Counted from the first letter of the stretch, positions 1 through 12,483 are shown. The stretch is 64,000 nucleotides of DNA from Acorus gramineus (GCA_030737835.1 CM060849.1:31814295-31878294), one strand, 5' to 3'. The notes: generated by a model from the sequence alone, not told the origin. Numbers and translations: made by a program.

Positions 1-423
1 ATATACTAAATAAATGCAAGTGTATGTTTTTTTTTTTAAAAAAAACCCGGTGAGGGCTGCAAAGAGGACTAGACGTATCATTTTTAAGAAAAAATGGTTT
101 CTATAAGCTGGTTCTAGCGGACCTTGACCCACAACCTTTCTTGGGCTTATATTGATCCAAATATTTCTAGTACTAGTAGTCTCTACACTATAGTGTACAC
201 TTTATGTTAGGGATTACATCGCCCATTAAGGGTCTTTGTTACCAAATAAAATGTGTGTATTTTGTTGAGTTCATCATATTTTAGCACCAATGTAGAAGAC
301 CCAACCTCTGAGATCTTAGCTTCTATATTAGACATGAGCAGTGGTTCTTCATTTGAAATAGTCTGGAGAGATGCAGAAAATACAATCTCAGCTGTTTTGA
401 GAAAGAATGTTGATATACTCACG

Positions 424-916
424 AGATGTGGTCGGCAGGCGGTGTCTTGCGTGTGCTCCAGACAGGCCAAGCTCACCCCACTCTCGGTGGTACCAACGAC
501 GATTTGGACTATTTGGCGGACCCAAAACGATGTGATCTTCCGTGGGTCTCAAGTTTACGTCGAAAACAGATGGAAGTCGACAGCCTCCTTCATCCGCGGA
601 CGGGGGTGTTTTATTGCAGGGACGCATGGTATCTCGATGACAGGTGGGACCCTTGAGATTATGGTTTGAGCGGGGTTGGTGATGACGGAAGGGACCCGTG
701 GTTGATATCCCATCTACCACTCGTCCCGGTTCCAGATCCAGTTCCCGCTGCATATCCCCCTTGCTTATTTCCTTTTGATTGCCTTCTATCATACATCTTT
801 CATGTTCTTTCTTTATTCTGTATTTTCTCACCCCTTATTCAGACCTGTAATATCGCTTTTATTAATCGAACGCGATGGTCATAAGTGTCTTCCTTTTTCA
901 AAAAAAAAAAAAAAAA
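424..916 (+). mobile_element. Degenerate LINE 3' end with poly(A) tail
   Basis: A short open frame contains VPTTIWTIWRTQNDVIFRG, which resembles the stretch that follows the zinc-binding (zf-RVT) region near the C-terminus of plant LINE ORF2. The frame stops at about 667. AT-rich untranslated sequence follows, then a 17-base A-run at 900-916, as expected of a LINE 3' end on the plus strand. The 5' boundary and any target-site duplication cannot be placed, so this is a fossil fragment identified by one motif plus the tail. Confidence 0.45.
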
Positions 917-1548
917 TGGTACCCCAGGATTGCGATATTGCAATATATGTTGTTATCGCAGTATATGAAAATTAAAAAAAAAAATTCATTTTTTCAAAGA
1001 AAAAATATATTGTACTTCACTTTTATAACAACATGTACTTTAATGGGTGATTGTATATTTTTTTTAAAAGAAAATATGTGTAAACTATGGATAATTAAGA
1101 CTAAGACTGCATTCCTTGGAGAAATTATAATAGACTTATTAGTGGCAGCATATTTTTATATCCATGCACAAATTATAAAATGATGATGAAATGAGAGTTG
1201 AGCATTGCTAGTGGCCAACTAGTACATGTATCTTATACCAAAAAACAAAAAACAAAAAACTAGTACATAAATCAGCGCTTACTATCAGGATCTGTGGGTT
1301 GATATTTCCTAGCCAAATCCCAGACCGTGCTAGCTTTATTATTATTATTATTACTATTTTCTTTCAGCAAGAGCGTTGATACGCTCAATTCATTTTACAG
1401 TCTCATACATCATGATAGCATAATATATATATACTGCGCGATCATAGTATATGAAATTCTATCATAATGTATTGAATTTTTTTTATATATTTTATTTCAT
1501 ATAACATTATATGTACTTCAATGAGAGAGTGCATATTTTTAAAAAGAG
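917..1548. other. AT-rich intergenic DNA, no gene seen
   Basis: There is no credible coding sequence. Two related segments (about 925-1085 and 1425-1548) share a string of similar phrases, such as TATATGTACTTCA-like sequence followed by TGCATATTTTT, which suggests an old duplication or two remnants of one repeat. A short TTA/ATT microsatellite lies near 1338-1352. Confidence 0.5.
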
Positions 1549-1821
1549 TTTTTTATTTTTAAGTCCCCATAAACCATAGGATTTAGCGATCGATTCCTCA
1601 CTTCTTCATATTTTGGTTTTAGTCCCCAGATTTAAAGGATATGTTTATTTTTTAGTCTCTAAGAAAGACCTATCCCTAAATTATTTAGTTTTCTTTTTAG
1701 TCTATGGAAGGGACTAAAAATGAACATATCTTTTAAATCTGAAGACTAAAATCAAAATATGAAGAAGTGAAAGATCAATTATTAAATAGGTATGTTTACG
1801 GGACAGAAAAATAATAAACCC
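1549..1821. mobile_element. Hairpin-forming MITE
   Basis: Two arms of roughly 110 bp form an imperfect inverted repeat. The left arm phrase CACTTCTTCATATTTTGG (from 1599) is mirrored by CAAAATATGAAGAAGTGA near 1753-1770, and AAGTCCCC on the left is answered by GGGAC near 1800. The element is flanked by TTTTAAAAAGAG on the left and TTTTAAAAAAGAG on the right, a possible target-site duplication. It has no coding capacity. The superfamily cannot be assigned; a Mutator-type MITE is one possibility. Confidence 0.55.
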
Positions 1822-2213
1822 TTTTAAAAAAGAGAGAGATGATGTGGACAACAAATGGACTGCGCAGAGGGCTTGACATATCATTTTCCATACATGCACT
1901 AATCATTCAAAACTCAAACTTCCAATGCTCAGAATTAATCATTTCGTTTTTTAGAGTTGACCAGAGATAATGATAATTAACATTACAATTCATGTACATT
2001 TTTCAAAAAAAAAAAACATTACAATTCATGTGTGAACACGGTGTGTTAGGTTGATTAGATCTATGTGTGGGAAGCTTACCCCCATTTTTGGCTGCTGCTT
2101 CTGCTCCAAACAAACCCAAACGTTGACCTCCCCATACAAAGTGAACATTGTGCTTTGAACAAGATAACCTGTAGCTTCACTTGCCCATTCAAAGAAAGTA
2201 ATCTGTATGAGCA
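1822..2213. other. Upstream region of the kinase pseudogene
   Basis: AT-rich DNA between the hairpin MITE and the first ATG of the SD2-type kinase pseudogene. It would have held the promoter and 5' untranslated region. I see no distinct TATA box or conserved element that I can defend. Confidence 0.4.
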
Positions 2214-3280
2214 ATGTTTACCTGGTTGTCCCTTGGCCTTCTCTTTATGCTCTCCATTTTTAAAACCATTCCAGCTCAACCATTCGATTACCCGACCGCG
2301 AACCTCTCCATGACATGGACCAACAACAAGTCTATGATCCTTTCAGTGAACTTCAGTGACAGGTCCATGGTGAGATCCATCCTCCTCCGTGGGGGCTATG
2401 GCCCCCGCTTCGCCTGTGGCTTCTACTGCAATGGCGGCGGGTGCGACACCTACCTCTTCGCCATCTTCATCGTACAGGCCAACGGTGGCTCAGGTATTAC
2501 TCTTAAGGAGCTCCCCCAAGTGGTCTGGTCAGCAAACAGAAATCACCCCATCAAGGAGAATGCCACTCTTGAGCTAACCCGAGATGGAGATTTAGTTTTG
2601 AAGGATGTAGATAACACTGTGGTTTGGTCCTCAAACACATCAAGAAAATCTGTAGTAGGCTTGAATCTCACCTAGGCGGGAAATCTCGTGCTCTTCAGCA
2701 GAAACAATAACATGGTTTGGCAGTCTTTCGATCATCCAACAGACTCATTAGTTCCTGGGCAGATGCTAACTGAAGGGCAGAGGCTTACAGCTAATGTTTC
2801 GGCGTCGAATTGGACTCAAGGGCAAATTGTACGGTTACGTCGAGTCCAATCCTCCACAGATGTACGATTCCGAGGAGGAACAAAAACACAACAATGTGAC
2901 CTTAGCCAATATTGGTACACTCACACTGGAACTGCCACTTCCTCAACCCACAAACCAGACTTTTGAAGAGCACACTATGCAGTATATGAGACTGGAGTCT
3001 GATGGCCATCTGAAAATCTACCAGTTGGGAGAGTCCCAAGGGTTAGGAGAATGGAGGGTGGTTGACGAATTCTTGAAAATTTATGTAGGTGACTGCGGTT
3101 TTCCTTCTGTGGGGAATACGGCATTTGCTCAAAAAAGAAATGTAGCTGCCCAAGTGGAACCGACGGACGTTCTGATAATTTTAGGCCACTGGATCCAAGA
3201 CAACCCAATCTCGGATGCTCAGTAGTCACACCGCTGTCTTGCCAACCTCCTGGACAACACCACCTCTTGCCAGTTGAAGA
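2214..3280 (+). pseudogene. SD2-type G-type lectin receptor kinase pseudogene, lectin ectodomain part
   Basis: The ATG at 2214 opens a hydrophobic signal peptide (FTWLSLGLLFMLSIF). A B-lectin domain follows with VVWSANRNHPI, DGDLVLKDVDNTVVWSSNT and, after a break, [17 protein letters not shown]. Cysteine-rich EGF-like sequence lies near 3090-3260. Lesions are an in-frame TAG at about 2673 where a glutamate codon (GAG) is expected, a frameshift near 2825, and another near 3110-3225. The reading frame runs up to GTT GAA GA, where a Copia element interrupts it. Coding resumes at 9444, and removing the element plus one copy of its GAAGA duplication restores V-E-D-V-S-Y. In life this family encodes plasma-membrane receptor kinases of the SD2-5/At4g32300 type; this copy is dead. 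Confidence 0.9.
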
Positions 3281-4029
3281 TGTTGGAAAAATTAATACAT
3301 TTCCTTAAAAAATGTATTAATTAGTTTCTAAATATAGATTAAAAATTTAATAGCATGTTTCATTCCCTCTAAAATGTTTAGTCCCACATCAGTTAAAGAA
3401 TGCGATGAAGCAGTCTTTAAATATGCCTTGTGTAGATCTTGAGTCGGGACTCAAGCAAGAGTTAGAGCTTGTGAATTGTGCTTATTGCGTATTTCGGATT
3501 TCGTATCTCAGACTTCGGACTCGGACATGGTCACGGGCTTGGGTTTGGGTATGGGTATGGGTACGAGTTAAATGTAAAATTTATTTGGAACGTTTTATTT
3601 TTCGCAACTGCTGACAACGTTTAAATTTGAATTTTAAACGTTGTAAATAAATATGGTAACTATAAACGCTTACCATAATTAGCGCGTGTAATTAATACAA
3701 ACGTTACACCTCCAACAGATGGTATGTGGAAAAACTAAGTGTTCAACCAGAAATCCTACACAAAAACTGAGTTCTTATTTTCCTTTTTGTTCTTTTGGGC
3801 GATCAAGTTTGCGACCGGTTCGACTTCTCTTCTTGCTTGCACCAAGAACAGAACAGCAAGGGCTGAGTGGTTTTATCTTGAAAACAGATCGTCGAGAACC
3901 CTGTGCAATTGAGGGGGCATATTCTGTTTTGAAGATAGCGTTATCACGTGACTCTATACCAAGCTCTTCTAATCCCTGTCTTCATATTCTTTCTGTTTTT
4001 GTCTGATAATAGATCAAATTTTTTCAACA
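3281..4029 (+). repeat. 5' LTR of the Copia element
   Basis: Starts TGTTGGAAAAATTAATACA and ends in ATTTTTTCAACA. It matches 8694-9438 along its full length with scattered differences. The left flank is the target-site duplication GAAGA. No convincing tRNA primer-binding site follows at 4030; the sequence there is AT-rich and probably mutated. Confidence 0.93.
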
Positions 4030-4077
4030 ATTTCAAAACAAATTAGTTTTTTCTATTATCAGTCTTTGTTGTCTGCC

Positions 4078-4984
4078 ATGGCTTTTAACAAAGATAAAAC
4101 CTCTGCCAAATTAACCTGATGAGAAGTTCAATGGAAACCATTTCCGAAGATGGCAACAATAAGTTCGGTACTGACTTACCACACTTGGCCTTGTTTATGC
4201 CACCCTCAAGCCTACCCCTACCGAAATTAAGAAAAATTCCACAGAAACTCAGTCCATAGATACCACCCCTGACCCAACTAAGACCACGGCCACCACTGAG
4301 ACCACTCCTTCTACCAGTACACCACAGCTTAGTTTTACAGAAATTGATTATCTCTGTCATGGTCGTATTTTGTCCACTTTATCCCCTGAGCTATATGATG
4401 CCTACTGTTTGACAAAAACCTCCTTAGAGTTATGGACTGCCCTAGAAGAAAAAATATGGCCTAGAGGATGCTGGATTAGAGCGGTACACTTTTGTTGACT
4501 GGCTTGAATACAAGATGGTCGAAAAAAAAACTGTAACCGCTCAGATCCTAGAGTATACAAACCTTATTCAAAATGCTAGAACTAAAGGTTTTACTCTAGA
4601 AGAAAATATTCAAGCTGCCGCCCTTATTGAAAAACTTCCTCCTTCCTGGAATGATTTTGCCAAAACTCTTATGCATGCACCGTCAGAGTTCCATGTCTAT
4701 GACCAACCTTCTGAAATCCCTTAAAAGAGAAGATATCCATAGAACCAAAGACAAGAAAAACAAATAAGCTGAGGTTAGTCTTGTAGAAACCAAGAAGCAG
4801 TTCAAACCAAAAGGAAAAAATTTCAAACCCAAGAAATCTTTCTCATAACCCACAAATTCAAAAAACAATACCAATCCAAACCAGAAAAAGACCTTCCACT
4901 ACTACGTTTGTGGCAAATCTTGGCACTTTGCTAAAGATTGTCGTAAATGGAAGAATCCCAAGGATAAATAAAACCCTCAAGCTG
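4078..4984 (+). pseudogene. Copia gag (UBN2-type) remnant
   Basis: The frame begins at ATG 4078 (MAFNKDK). Shifting frames then give EKFNGNHFRRWQ, the typical N-terminus of Copia gag, followed by AYCLTKTSLELWTALEEK and LPPSWNDFAKTLMH of the UBN2 domain. The nucleocapsid zinc knuckle near 4890-4945 reads HYYVCGKSWHFAKDC. The first of the three cysteines has become tyrosine, so the CX2CX4HX4C motif is broken. Several stops interrupt the frame (for example near 4118, 4720 and 4846). Confidence 0.85.
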
Positions 4985-5004
4985 CCATTACCTCACAAGT
5001 CAAT

Positions 5005-6310
5005 ATGCTGACCTTAGATGAGAACACCTCTGGGAACACTGCTAGGTTTGTTTCTTTAATTCCTGAAATTAATTCTGTTAATCTTTCCATTGAATGGTGG
5101 ATTGATATCGTAGCTAATACACATGTTTCCTTCTGTCGCTCCCTTTTTGACTCATATCAGAAATGCGATGGAAGAGGCATGATGATGGGAGATTCTGGGG
5201 CTACAATGGTTGAAGGCTTTGGAAGAGTTGACTTGAAGTTTACTTCTGGAAAGGTCCTAGAGCTTCACAACGTGCAATATGTACCCAAAATAAGAAGAAA
5301 CCTAGTTAGTGGGTCCTTGTTAATCCAAGAGGGTAACAAGTTAGTGTTCGAGTCTATTAAGGTTATAATCACAAAGTTTGGTACTTTTATTGGCAAAGGA
5401 TATCTCTGTGATGGTTTATTTAAATTAAATGTTTTAGACTCTTGTGTTTCTGGTAGTAATAATAAATCTGCTGTTGCTCTTATGACTGAATCTTGTAATA
5501 TGTAGCATGCTAGATTAGGTCATGTTAATCTAAATTCCATCAGAAAAATGATGAATATGTAGTTAATAACTAAATCTCATACTGATAATTCCAAGAGATG
5601 TGAAATGTGTGTTCAAGCTAAATTGTCTAAGAAACTATATTAGTCTGTTGAAAGAAATTCCTGCATGCTCGAATTAGTTCATTCTGATGTTTGTGATTTG
5701 AATGATATACTTACTAGAGATAATATGAGATATTTTGTTACTTTTATTGATGATTATTCTAAATTCTGTTATGTTTACTTGCTGAAATCAAAAGATGAGC
5801 AATTTGATAAATTTAAGGCATATAAGAACTTAGTAGAAAATCAAACAGAAACAAAAATTAAAAGATTAAGGTCTGATAGAGGTGGTGAATACACCTCCAA
5901 TGATCTTAATAAATTTTGTGAAGAAAATGGCATTGTGCATGAAGTTTCTGCCCCTTATTCACCTCAATCAAATGGGGTGGCTGAGAGGAAAAACAAAACT
6001 TTGATTGATATGGTTAATTCTATGCTTTCTAAATCTGGTGTTAGTAATATACTGGTTGGGAGCTCTTTTAAATGCAAATTCTGTTTTAAACAAAATTCCT
6101 TTTAAGCATGTTGATAAAACTCCTTTTGAACTTTGGTTTAAAAGGACACCCGTTTTGAAATATTTAAAAGTGTGGGGGTGTTTAGCTAAAGTTAAAATTA
6201 CTGAGATGAAGAAAAGAAAATTGGGCTCTAAAACTGTTGATTGCATATTTCTTGGATATGTTGATAACAGTCATGCTAATAGATTTTTGATTATTAAATC
6301 TGAAATTTAA
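5005..6310 (+). pseudogene. Copia protease and integrase remnant
   Basis: The protease active-site region reads WWIDIVANTHVS where D-S/T-G-A-T-T-H is expected, so the catalytic D-S-G triad is lost. The pre-integrase HARLGHVN block at about 5510 is preceded by TAG where the usual tryptophan (TGG) stands. The integrase core keeps its acidic residues: HSDVCD (5680), RSDRGGEY (5870-5895) and GVAERKNKT with the catalytic glutamate (5975-6000). A frameshift near 6060 moves the C-terminal part (HVDKTPFELWFKRTPVLKYL, 6101-6180) to another frame. In active relatives this polyprotein region processes Gag-Pol and inserts the cDNA. Confidence 0.85.
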
Positions 6311-6379
6311 GATTTTCGTGTTAACATTGTTTTCGAAACTAGACCTGAAGATGCTGCTTATTATGAAGCTATTTTTCCA

Positions 6380-8117
6380 ATGAAAGATAAAGTTTCTAGA
6401 TCTGTTGGTGAAGGTTCATCCAGTAATTTAGATACTAGTGAAGTTCCATCTTTAGATGAAACTGAGTATTCAAACACAAATGAACCTGAAGCTTCAGGTG
6501 ATATTCGAAGAAGTAAAAGAACAAGAATTGAAACAAGTTTTGGTCTTGATTTTTATACTTATCTTATTGAAGATGATCCTAAAACATATAAAGAGGCAAT
6601 GAATTCTGTAGATGCTGGTTTCTGGAAGGAAGCCGTTCAAAATGAATTTGAAAGTATTATGCATAATCATACTTGGGTTTTGACTGATTTACCTTCTGGT
6701 TGTAAAACTATTTGTTGTAAATGGGTTTTCAAAAAGAAACTTAAAACTGATGGTTCTATTGATAAATTTAAAGTAAGATTAGTTGCTAAAGGTTTTAATC
6801 AAAGAGAAGGTATAGATTATTTTGATACTTTTTCCCCTATAACAAAAATTGCCTCTATTAGGGTGCTAATTGCCTTGGTTGCTATCCATAAACTCAAGAT
6901 CCATCAAATGGATGTCAAGACCTCATTTTTAAATGGTGATTTTGATGAGGAGATTTATATGGATCAGCCTGAAGGGTTTGTAGTACCTGGACATGAATAC
7001 AAAGTATGTAAATTGGTTAAATCTTTGTATGGTTTAAAACAGGCTCCTGAACAATGGAATGAAAAATTTAATAAAATTGTTTTATCTGCTGGCTTTGTGA
7101 GCAATGAATCAGATAATTGCATTTACTGTAAAATTCAAAGTGATGCATGTGCTATTCTATGCTTGTATGTGGATTGATATTTTGATTTTTGGCACAAATA
7201 TCAATATTATAAATGAGACTAAAAGCTTTTTATCCAGTCAATTTGATATGAAGGACCTTGGTGAGGCTAATGTAATATTGGGTATTAAATTGACAAAATT
7301 TGTTAATGGCATTGCTTTATCTCAGTCTCATTATGTTGAAAAAGTGTTGAGAAAATTTAAATATTTTGATTGCACTACTGTCTCTACTCTATATGATACA
7401 AATTTTCATTTAAAAGTGAATGATGATGCACCTATACAACAAGCTAAGTATGCGCAAATAATTGGTAGTTTAATATACTTAGCTAACTGCTCTAGACCTA
7501 ACATATCATATGCTATAGGGAGATTGAGTAGATATACCAGTAATCCAAATGCTGATCATTGGTTTGCTTTGCGTAGAGTATTTAGATACCTTAAGGGTAC
7601 AATTGATTATACATTGCATTATACAGGATATCCTTCTGTTCTATAAGGATTTACTGATGCTAATTGGATTTCTGATTCAGATCAAACAAAATCTACCAGT
7701 GGCTATGTGTTTGTTTTAGGTGGTGCAGCTGTTTCTTGGAAATCAGCAAAGCAAACTATCCGGGAAAAGTCTACCATGGAAGCCGAGTTCATTGCGCTCG
7801 ATACCGCTGGAGAACATGCAGAATGGTTGAGAACTCTTTTGCTGCACTTGCCAATAATAAAGAAGCCTCTACCAGCTATCTCAATTCACTGCGACAATAA
7901 AGCTGCAATTGATAAGGGTAAACAAACCAAGGACAAACCTGAAAAAAGATTCATGAGGCTCAGATATCAAAATGTGAAGGATCTCATACAACATGGTGTA
8001 ATTTCACTTGATTTCATCAAATTAGTGAATAATATTACAGATTCACTTCCTAAAGGTCTAGCGAGAAGGCTAGTCTTTTCTGCATCGAGGGGGATGGGTC
8101 TGAAGCCCATAATATAG
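6380..8117 (+). pseudogene. Copia reverse transcriptase and RNase H remnant
   Basis: Reverse transcriptase blocks are clear: CKWVFKKKLKTDGSIDKFK, RLVAKGFNQREGIDYFDTFS, KIHQMDVKTSFLNGDFDEEI and CKLVKSLYGLKQAPEQW. The catalytic YVDD motif is split by one extra T at about 7177, which turns it into YVD-stop; coding continues in the next frame as DILIFGTN. A second stop at 7644 precedes the RNase H block ([38 protein letters not shown]). The final stop is at 8117. The region keeps full-length order but cannot make one protein. Confidence 0.88.
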
Positions 8118-8693
8118 CACCACAGTGGACACCCTACCTATCCAAATGGAGATCCCATGCGAATAGGTTCAAAGGAAAAAACAAACTGATGTGTATCTAT
8201 GTTAAGTACTGAAATAAAATTGAACTTCAATGTTTTATTTATAGGACATCCCTATGGTGCCAATACTTATAACTGTGTTGGTATAGGAAGAGCAATCGCT
8301 CTGAATGAATTCAAGGCCTCTAAGGTAGGGTGTAGCACCGCACAGTGCACCCTTTGAGAATTCTACTATGTGAGTGTAATCATGGGGCCGCAATCTATGA
8401 GAACAAGGGCTGATCTCTAAAGCACTCATGAAACAAGATAAGCATAACGGCCGTAATGCGCACACCGATAAAGAACCTGGTTTAGTGCTTATACTGTGTT
8501 TTGTAACTTACTGAAGTTTGATCATAGGGTCTAGATCAAGACCTAGTTCACTACGTCTCTACAAATGAAAGTTAGTTAACACTAAGTGAGGTTCAAAGCC
8601 CTAAGCTACCTCACCGAACACACAGTATTGTATCGCCCAAATTTATTTATTTATTTTTTCTTTATAATAAAATTATTTAATCTTATAGGGGAT
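8118..8693 (+). other. Copia 3' untranslated region and polypurine tract
   Basis: 576 bp between the RNase H stop and the 3' LTR. It is non-coding. It ends ATCTTATAGGGGAT directly before the LTR; the purine-rich TAGGGGA is the likely priming site for plus-strand synthesis. Confidence 0.6.
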
Positions 8694-9438
8694 TGTTGGA
8701 AAAATTAATACATTTCCTTAAAAAATGTATTAATTAGTTTCCAAATATAGATTAAAAAAATTTAATGGGATGTTTAATTCACTCTAAAATGTTTAGTCCC
8801 ACATCGGTTAAAGAATGCGATGAAGCAGTCTTTAGATATGTCTCGTGTAGATCTTGGGTTGGGATCCAAACAGGGGCTGGGGCTTGTGAATTGCATTTGC
8901 ATTTGCGTATTTCGTATCTCGGACATGGTCATGGCCACGAGCTCAGGTTCAGGTTTGGAACGTTTTATTTTTCACAATAGCTGACAACATTTAAATTTGA
9001 ATTTTAAACGTCGTATTAATATGGTAACTGTAAATGCTTACCATAATTGGCGCATGTAATTAATACAAATGTTTCACCTCTAACAGTCGAATCTCTGTGT
9101 CTTTAAAAAGGCTACCTTCGCAGAGATTTATGGTATGCAGAAAAGGTAAGTGTTCCACTAGAAATCCTCACAAAAACTGAGTTCTTATTTTCCTTTTTGT
9201 TCTTTTGGGCGATCAAGTCTGCGACCGGTTCGACTTCTCTTCCTGCTTGCACCAAGAAGTGAATAGCAAGAGCTGTGTGGTTTTATCTTGGGAACAGATC
9301 GTGGAGAACCCTATGCGATTGAGAGGACGTATTCTGTTCTGAAGACAGCGTTATTACGTGACTCCATACCACGCTTTTCTAATCCCTGTCTTCATATTCT
9401 TTTTGTTTTTTCTGATAATAGATAAATTTTTTCCAACA
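8694..9438 (+). repeat. 3' LTR of the Copia element
   Basis: 745 bp, starting TGTTGGAAAAATTAATAC and ending ATTTTTTCCAACA, homologous to 3281-4029. It is followed by the target-site duplication GAAGA at 9439-9443, after which the host pseudogene resumes. Confidence 0.93.
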
Positions 9439-9443
9439 GAAGA

Positions 9444-10619
9444 TGTTTCATATTTTAATTATGTCGATACAAGAGCTGCGGCTCTCAATGATACGGATGC
9501 AGAGACTTGTCGGACTGCTTGTCTGAAGAACTGTTCCTGTAAGGCTGCTTTGATCCGATATGGTGTGAATGCATCACATGTCAACTGCTACTTGCCAGCG
9601 CAACTGTTTTCTTTATTCAGCATCAAGCCAGATGATGTACACTATAACTCATCAGCATTTATCAAAATACAGATTGAGCCAACAACAAGAAGTCCAGCCT
9701 CTAACAGTAATAAAAAGGTCAAGGCTTCAACAATACTAGGTCATGTTTTTGGAGCTTTGTTCGGTGGCATTCTGATCATTGGTATTGGATTCTTGCTTTC
9801 AAGAAAGGGAAAGGACGAGAAGGACACTGAGTATGATGATATCTTCAATCAAATATCAGGAATGCCTACAAGGTTTTCTTTCGAGACGCTGAAAGATGCG
9901 ACCAATGATTTCTGTAGAAAGCTTGGAGAGGGAGGTTTTGGTTCTGTTGGATGGCACACTGGTTGCGGTGAAGCGGTTGGACATGGTAAGCGAGGGGAAA
10001 AAAGAATTTTTAGTGGAGGTCGAGACTATTGGTAGCATTCACCATGTAAACCTGGTGAGATTGATTGGATTTTGTGCGGAGAAATCACATCGCCTATTAG
10101 TTTATGAGCATATGTGTAATGGGTCTTTGGATAGATGGATCTTCCACAAAAACAACAATCCTTCTCTTGATTGGCAAACCTGAAGGAATATCATCCTTAA
10201 TGTGGCCAAGGGCCTCGCTTATTTACATGAGGATTGCAAGCAAAGGATTGTTCATCTGGATATCAAACCATGAAACATTCTCTTGGATGGGAATTTCAAT
10301 GCCAAGGTCTCTGACTTTGGGTTGGCCAAGCTTATTGATAGGGATCAAAGCCAAGTGATGATAGCAATGCGAGGAACTCCAGGTTATTTGGCACCATAAT
10401 GGTTGAGTTCAATAATCACAGAGAAAGTCGACGTGTATAGCTTTGGTGTGGTTGTGCTTGAGATAGTGGGCGGAAGAATTTGGAACACTCAAAGCCTGGA
10501 GAAATCACTCTCCTAGTCGACCTATTGAAGATAAAGGCAGAGGACAACAATCTTTCTGACATAGTTGATAAGGAGAATGAAGACGTGCAGTAGAATGGAG
10601 ATGAGGCCATGAAGATGTT
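9444..10619 (+). pseudogene. SD2-type receptor kinase pseudogene, PAN, membrane and kinase part
   Basis: This continues the segment that ends at 3280. It gives a PAN-type cysteine block (AETCRTACLKNCSCKAALI), a membrane helix (ILGHVFGALFGGILIIGIGF) and a kinase domain. The glycine loop GEGGFGSV is followed by a frameshift near 9950, then AVKRLD (ATP lysine), VHLDIKP in place of HRD, and [12 protein letters not shown] rather than HRD is normal for this SD2/LRK10L-like group (non-RD kinases). In-frame stops lie at about 10180 (after LDWQT), 10269 (KP-stop-NILLD) and 10396 (LAP-stop-WLSS). It is interrupted at GCCATGAAGATGTT by a LINE and resumes at 17133. Confidence 0.9.
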
Positions 10620-10797
10620 TTTTTTTATATTGGTAATCAAAGGTTGTATTGCTATAAAATTTATACAAATACACATACACATGATTGACATGAAACAAAA
10701 TGGAAAAAGCGAGATAAATAGAGTGTGCCACAAATAGGCAAACCCCTTTTTATCTAACTAATCCCCTGCTTTCATGAATGGACAACTAATAACATTG

Positions 10798-12483
10798 CTA
10801 TTTTTCTCTTACTCGAACAAATCCGAGATCGTGCATGTCTTGTACTAATGCTTCTTCAAGTTCCTTCCATATCTGTTGGGGGAGGAGAATGGATTCTCCT
10901 CTCATAGATTTATAAGCTGCTAAGATGTCGGCTGGAGAGTTTCCTTCCCTGTGTATGTGTGTGACCTTCCATTCAACCAAATGTTGTAGATAGTGATGGG
11001 TATTGCGAAGCGAACGGATAGTACTCCAGGGAATATTTCCTCTGCCTTCTAGCCATGCTAATGCGGTAGTTGAATCCGTTTCAATCCACAACTTGCATGC
11101 TTGCATAGTACAACTTAATATTACTCCCCACTCGATCGCTTTTAGTTCCAGCAGATTGATGGTGGGGAGATCCAAACGACCTGCTAATCCCAACTGAAAT
11201 TCTGAATTAGAGTTTCTGATTAGAGCCCCATAGCCTCCTCTATCGTCAGCCAAAGAACCATCTGTGTTAAGCTTTAGCCAACCATCTTCAGGACTCATCC
11301 ATTTGACAATTGTTGTGATTTTCTTCTTTTCCTCGATTTGAATACCAAAGGCATTTGAGACCATGACCAAGTCTGGGGTCTGTATAATCCGAAATACTCT
11401 ATGGGTAGTCCTGAGCTTGATGCTTTCCTTAATATGTTTCAAGATAACTAGTTTGTGCATTTTCTTGTCTGAAAAAATTCTATTATTGCGTTCGACCCAA
11501 ATATACCAAAAAGTTGTGGTGCAAACGATGTTGGCGATCTCCTTCTTGAATGGCACAGTTATATTAGCTAACATCCAGGCATGAAAGAGAGCTAACCTTC
11601 GAGGGGGCATAGAACAGACTTGGAGATCTCGGAAGAGTTTGATCCAAATGAATCGGGAAAATGCACAACCCAAAAACAGATGATCAGCATCCTCTTCCCC
11701 TATAGAGCATAGAGAACAAGAAACATCTTGAATGAGGCCCCTTCGACGCAGCCGTATAAGGGTAGGCATCTTATTGAGTAAGGCTTGACACACACATAAA
11801 CTGTGTTTTGGAGTTTGTAATGGCTGCCACAACCACTTGGCCCATAGAGGAGTATCTCCCCGACTACGCACGGCTTTCCAAGCCTCAGAGAGGTTTAGGA
11901 TGCCTGTTTTGCTAGCAGGCCAAATCAGCAAGTCTTCACCAGTACCTCCAACATCAAGTTGTTGAATTTCCGGCCAAATCAGGTCCAGATCCTCCGAGCT
12001 TCGATGCGGCTTTTCCCATTTTCCATTTGATATGAAAGCTACCACAAATGCCTCATTTGGTGGACCCCAATCATAGGAAACCCTCCCAAATATCTGAGCT
12101 AATCCTTTCCCTTTTATCTAGGGATCGAACCATAGATTTACAGATTTACCTTCAAAAATAAGGTACTGGACTTTGGGTTGTATCCAATCTCTGGCTTGAA
12201 GGATTGAGGACCAGGTGGAGGAGCATCCCATGTGGGCTGAGACCCTCCATATATTGTCCTTCCGGAGATATCTCTGTCTCATCCACTTCGCCCACATGGA
12301 TTAATTTTGATTAGCAAGTTCCAAAAAACGGACTTCTATAGAGCCAACCGACCAGTCATGGATGGTCTTAATACCAAGTCCTCCTTCTTCTAACGGATTG
12401 CATATAGTGTCCCAACTGACCTGATGCATTTTTCTTTGCTGAGAGTGGCCTTGCCAAAAAAAAGTCACGAAATTTTTTTTCAA
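10798..12483 (-). pseudogene. LINE ORF2 C-terminal half: zf-RVT and RNase H
   Basis: Two minus-strand frames (12483-12301 and 12045-10798) continue ORF2. The first has the thumb-type sequence WDTICNPLEEGGLGIK. The second has a zinc-binding region with CSLCSIGEEDADHLFLGC, then an RNase H fold with the expected acidic residues: LKLNTDGSLADD, LLELKAIEWG, LWIETDSTTALAW and HIHREGNSPADILA. The frame ends VREK-stop at 10798. An RNase H domain downstream of reverse transcriptase is known for a subset of plant L1-clade LINEs. Frames between 12045 and 12301 are broken. Confidence 0.85.

Larger units (their letters stand above)
3281..9438 (+). mobile_element. Copia LTR retrotransposon (decayed), inserted in the kinase pseudogene
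   Basis: A 6,158-bp element with two LTRs (749 and 745 bp) beginning TGTTGGAAAAA and ending TTCCAACA or TTCAACA. It is flanked by a perfect 5-bp target-site duplication, GAAGA (3276-3280 and 9439-9443). The internal order gag, protease, integrase, reverse transcriptase, RNase H defines the Copia superfamily. Every coding segment carries stops or frameshifts, so it is not autonomous. The LTRs differ by many substitutions and small indels, so the insertion is not recent. It sits in the same orientation as the host pseudogene, which already had its EGF/PAN region joined at the insertion point. Confidence 0.96.

Noticed and set aside
253..831. Two overlapping open frames on opposite strands as genes
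   Set aside because: The plus-strand frame is a LINE remnant by motif. The minus-strand frame is its shadow and ends without any domain.
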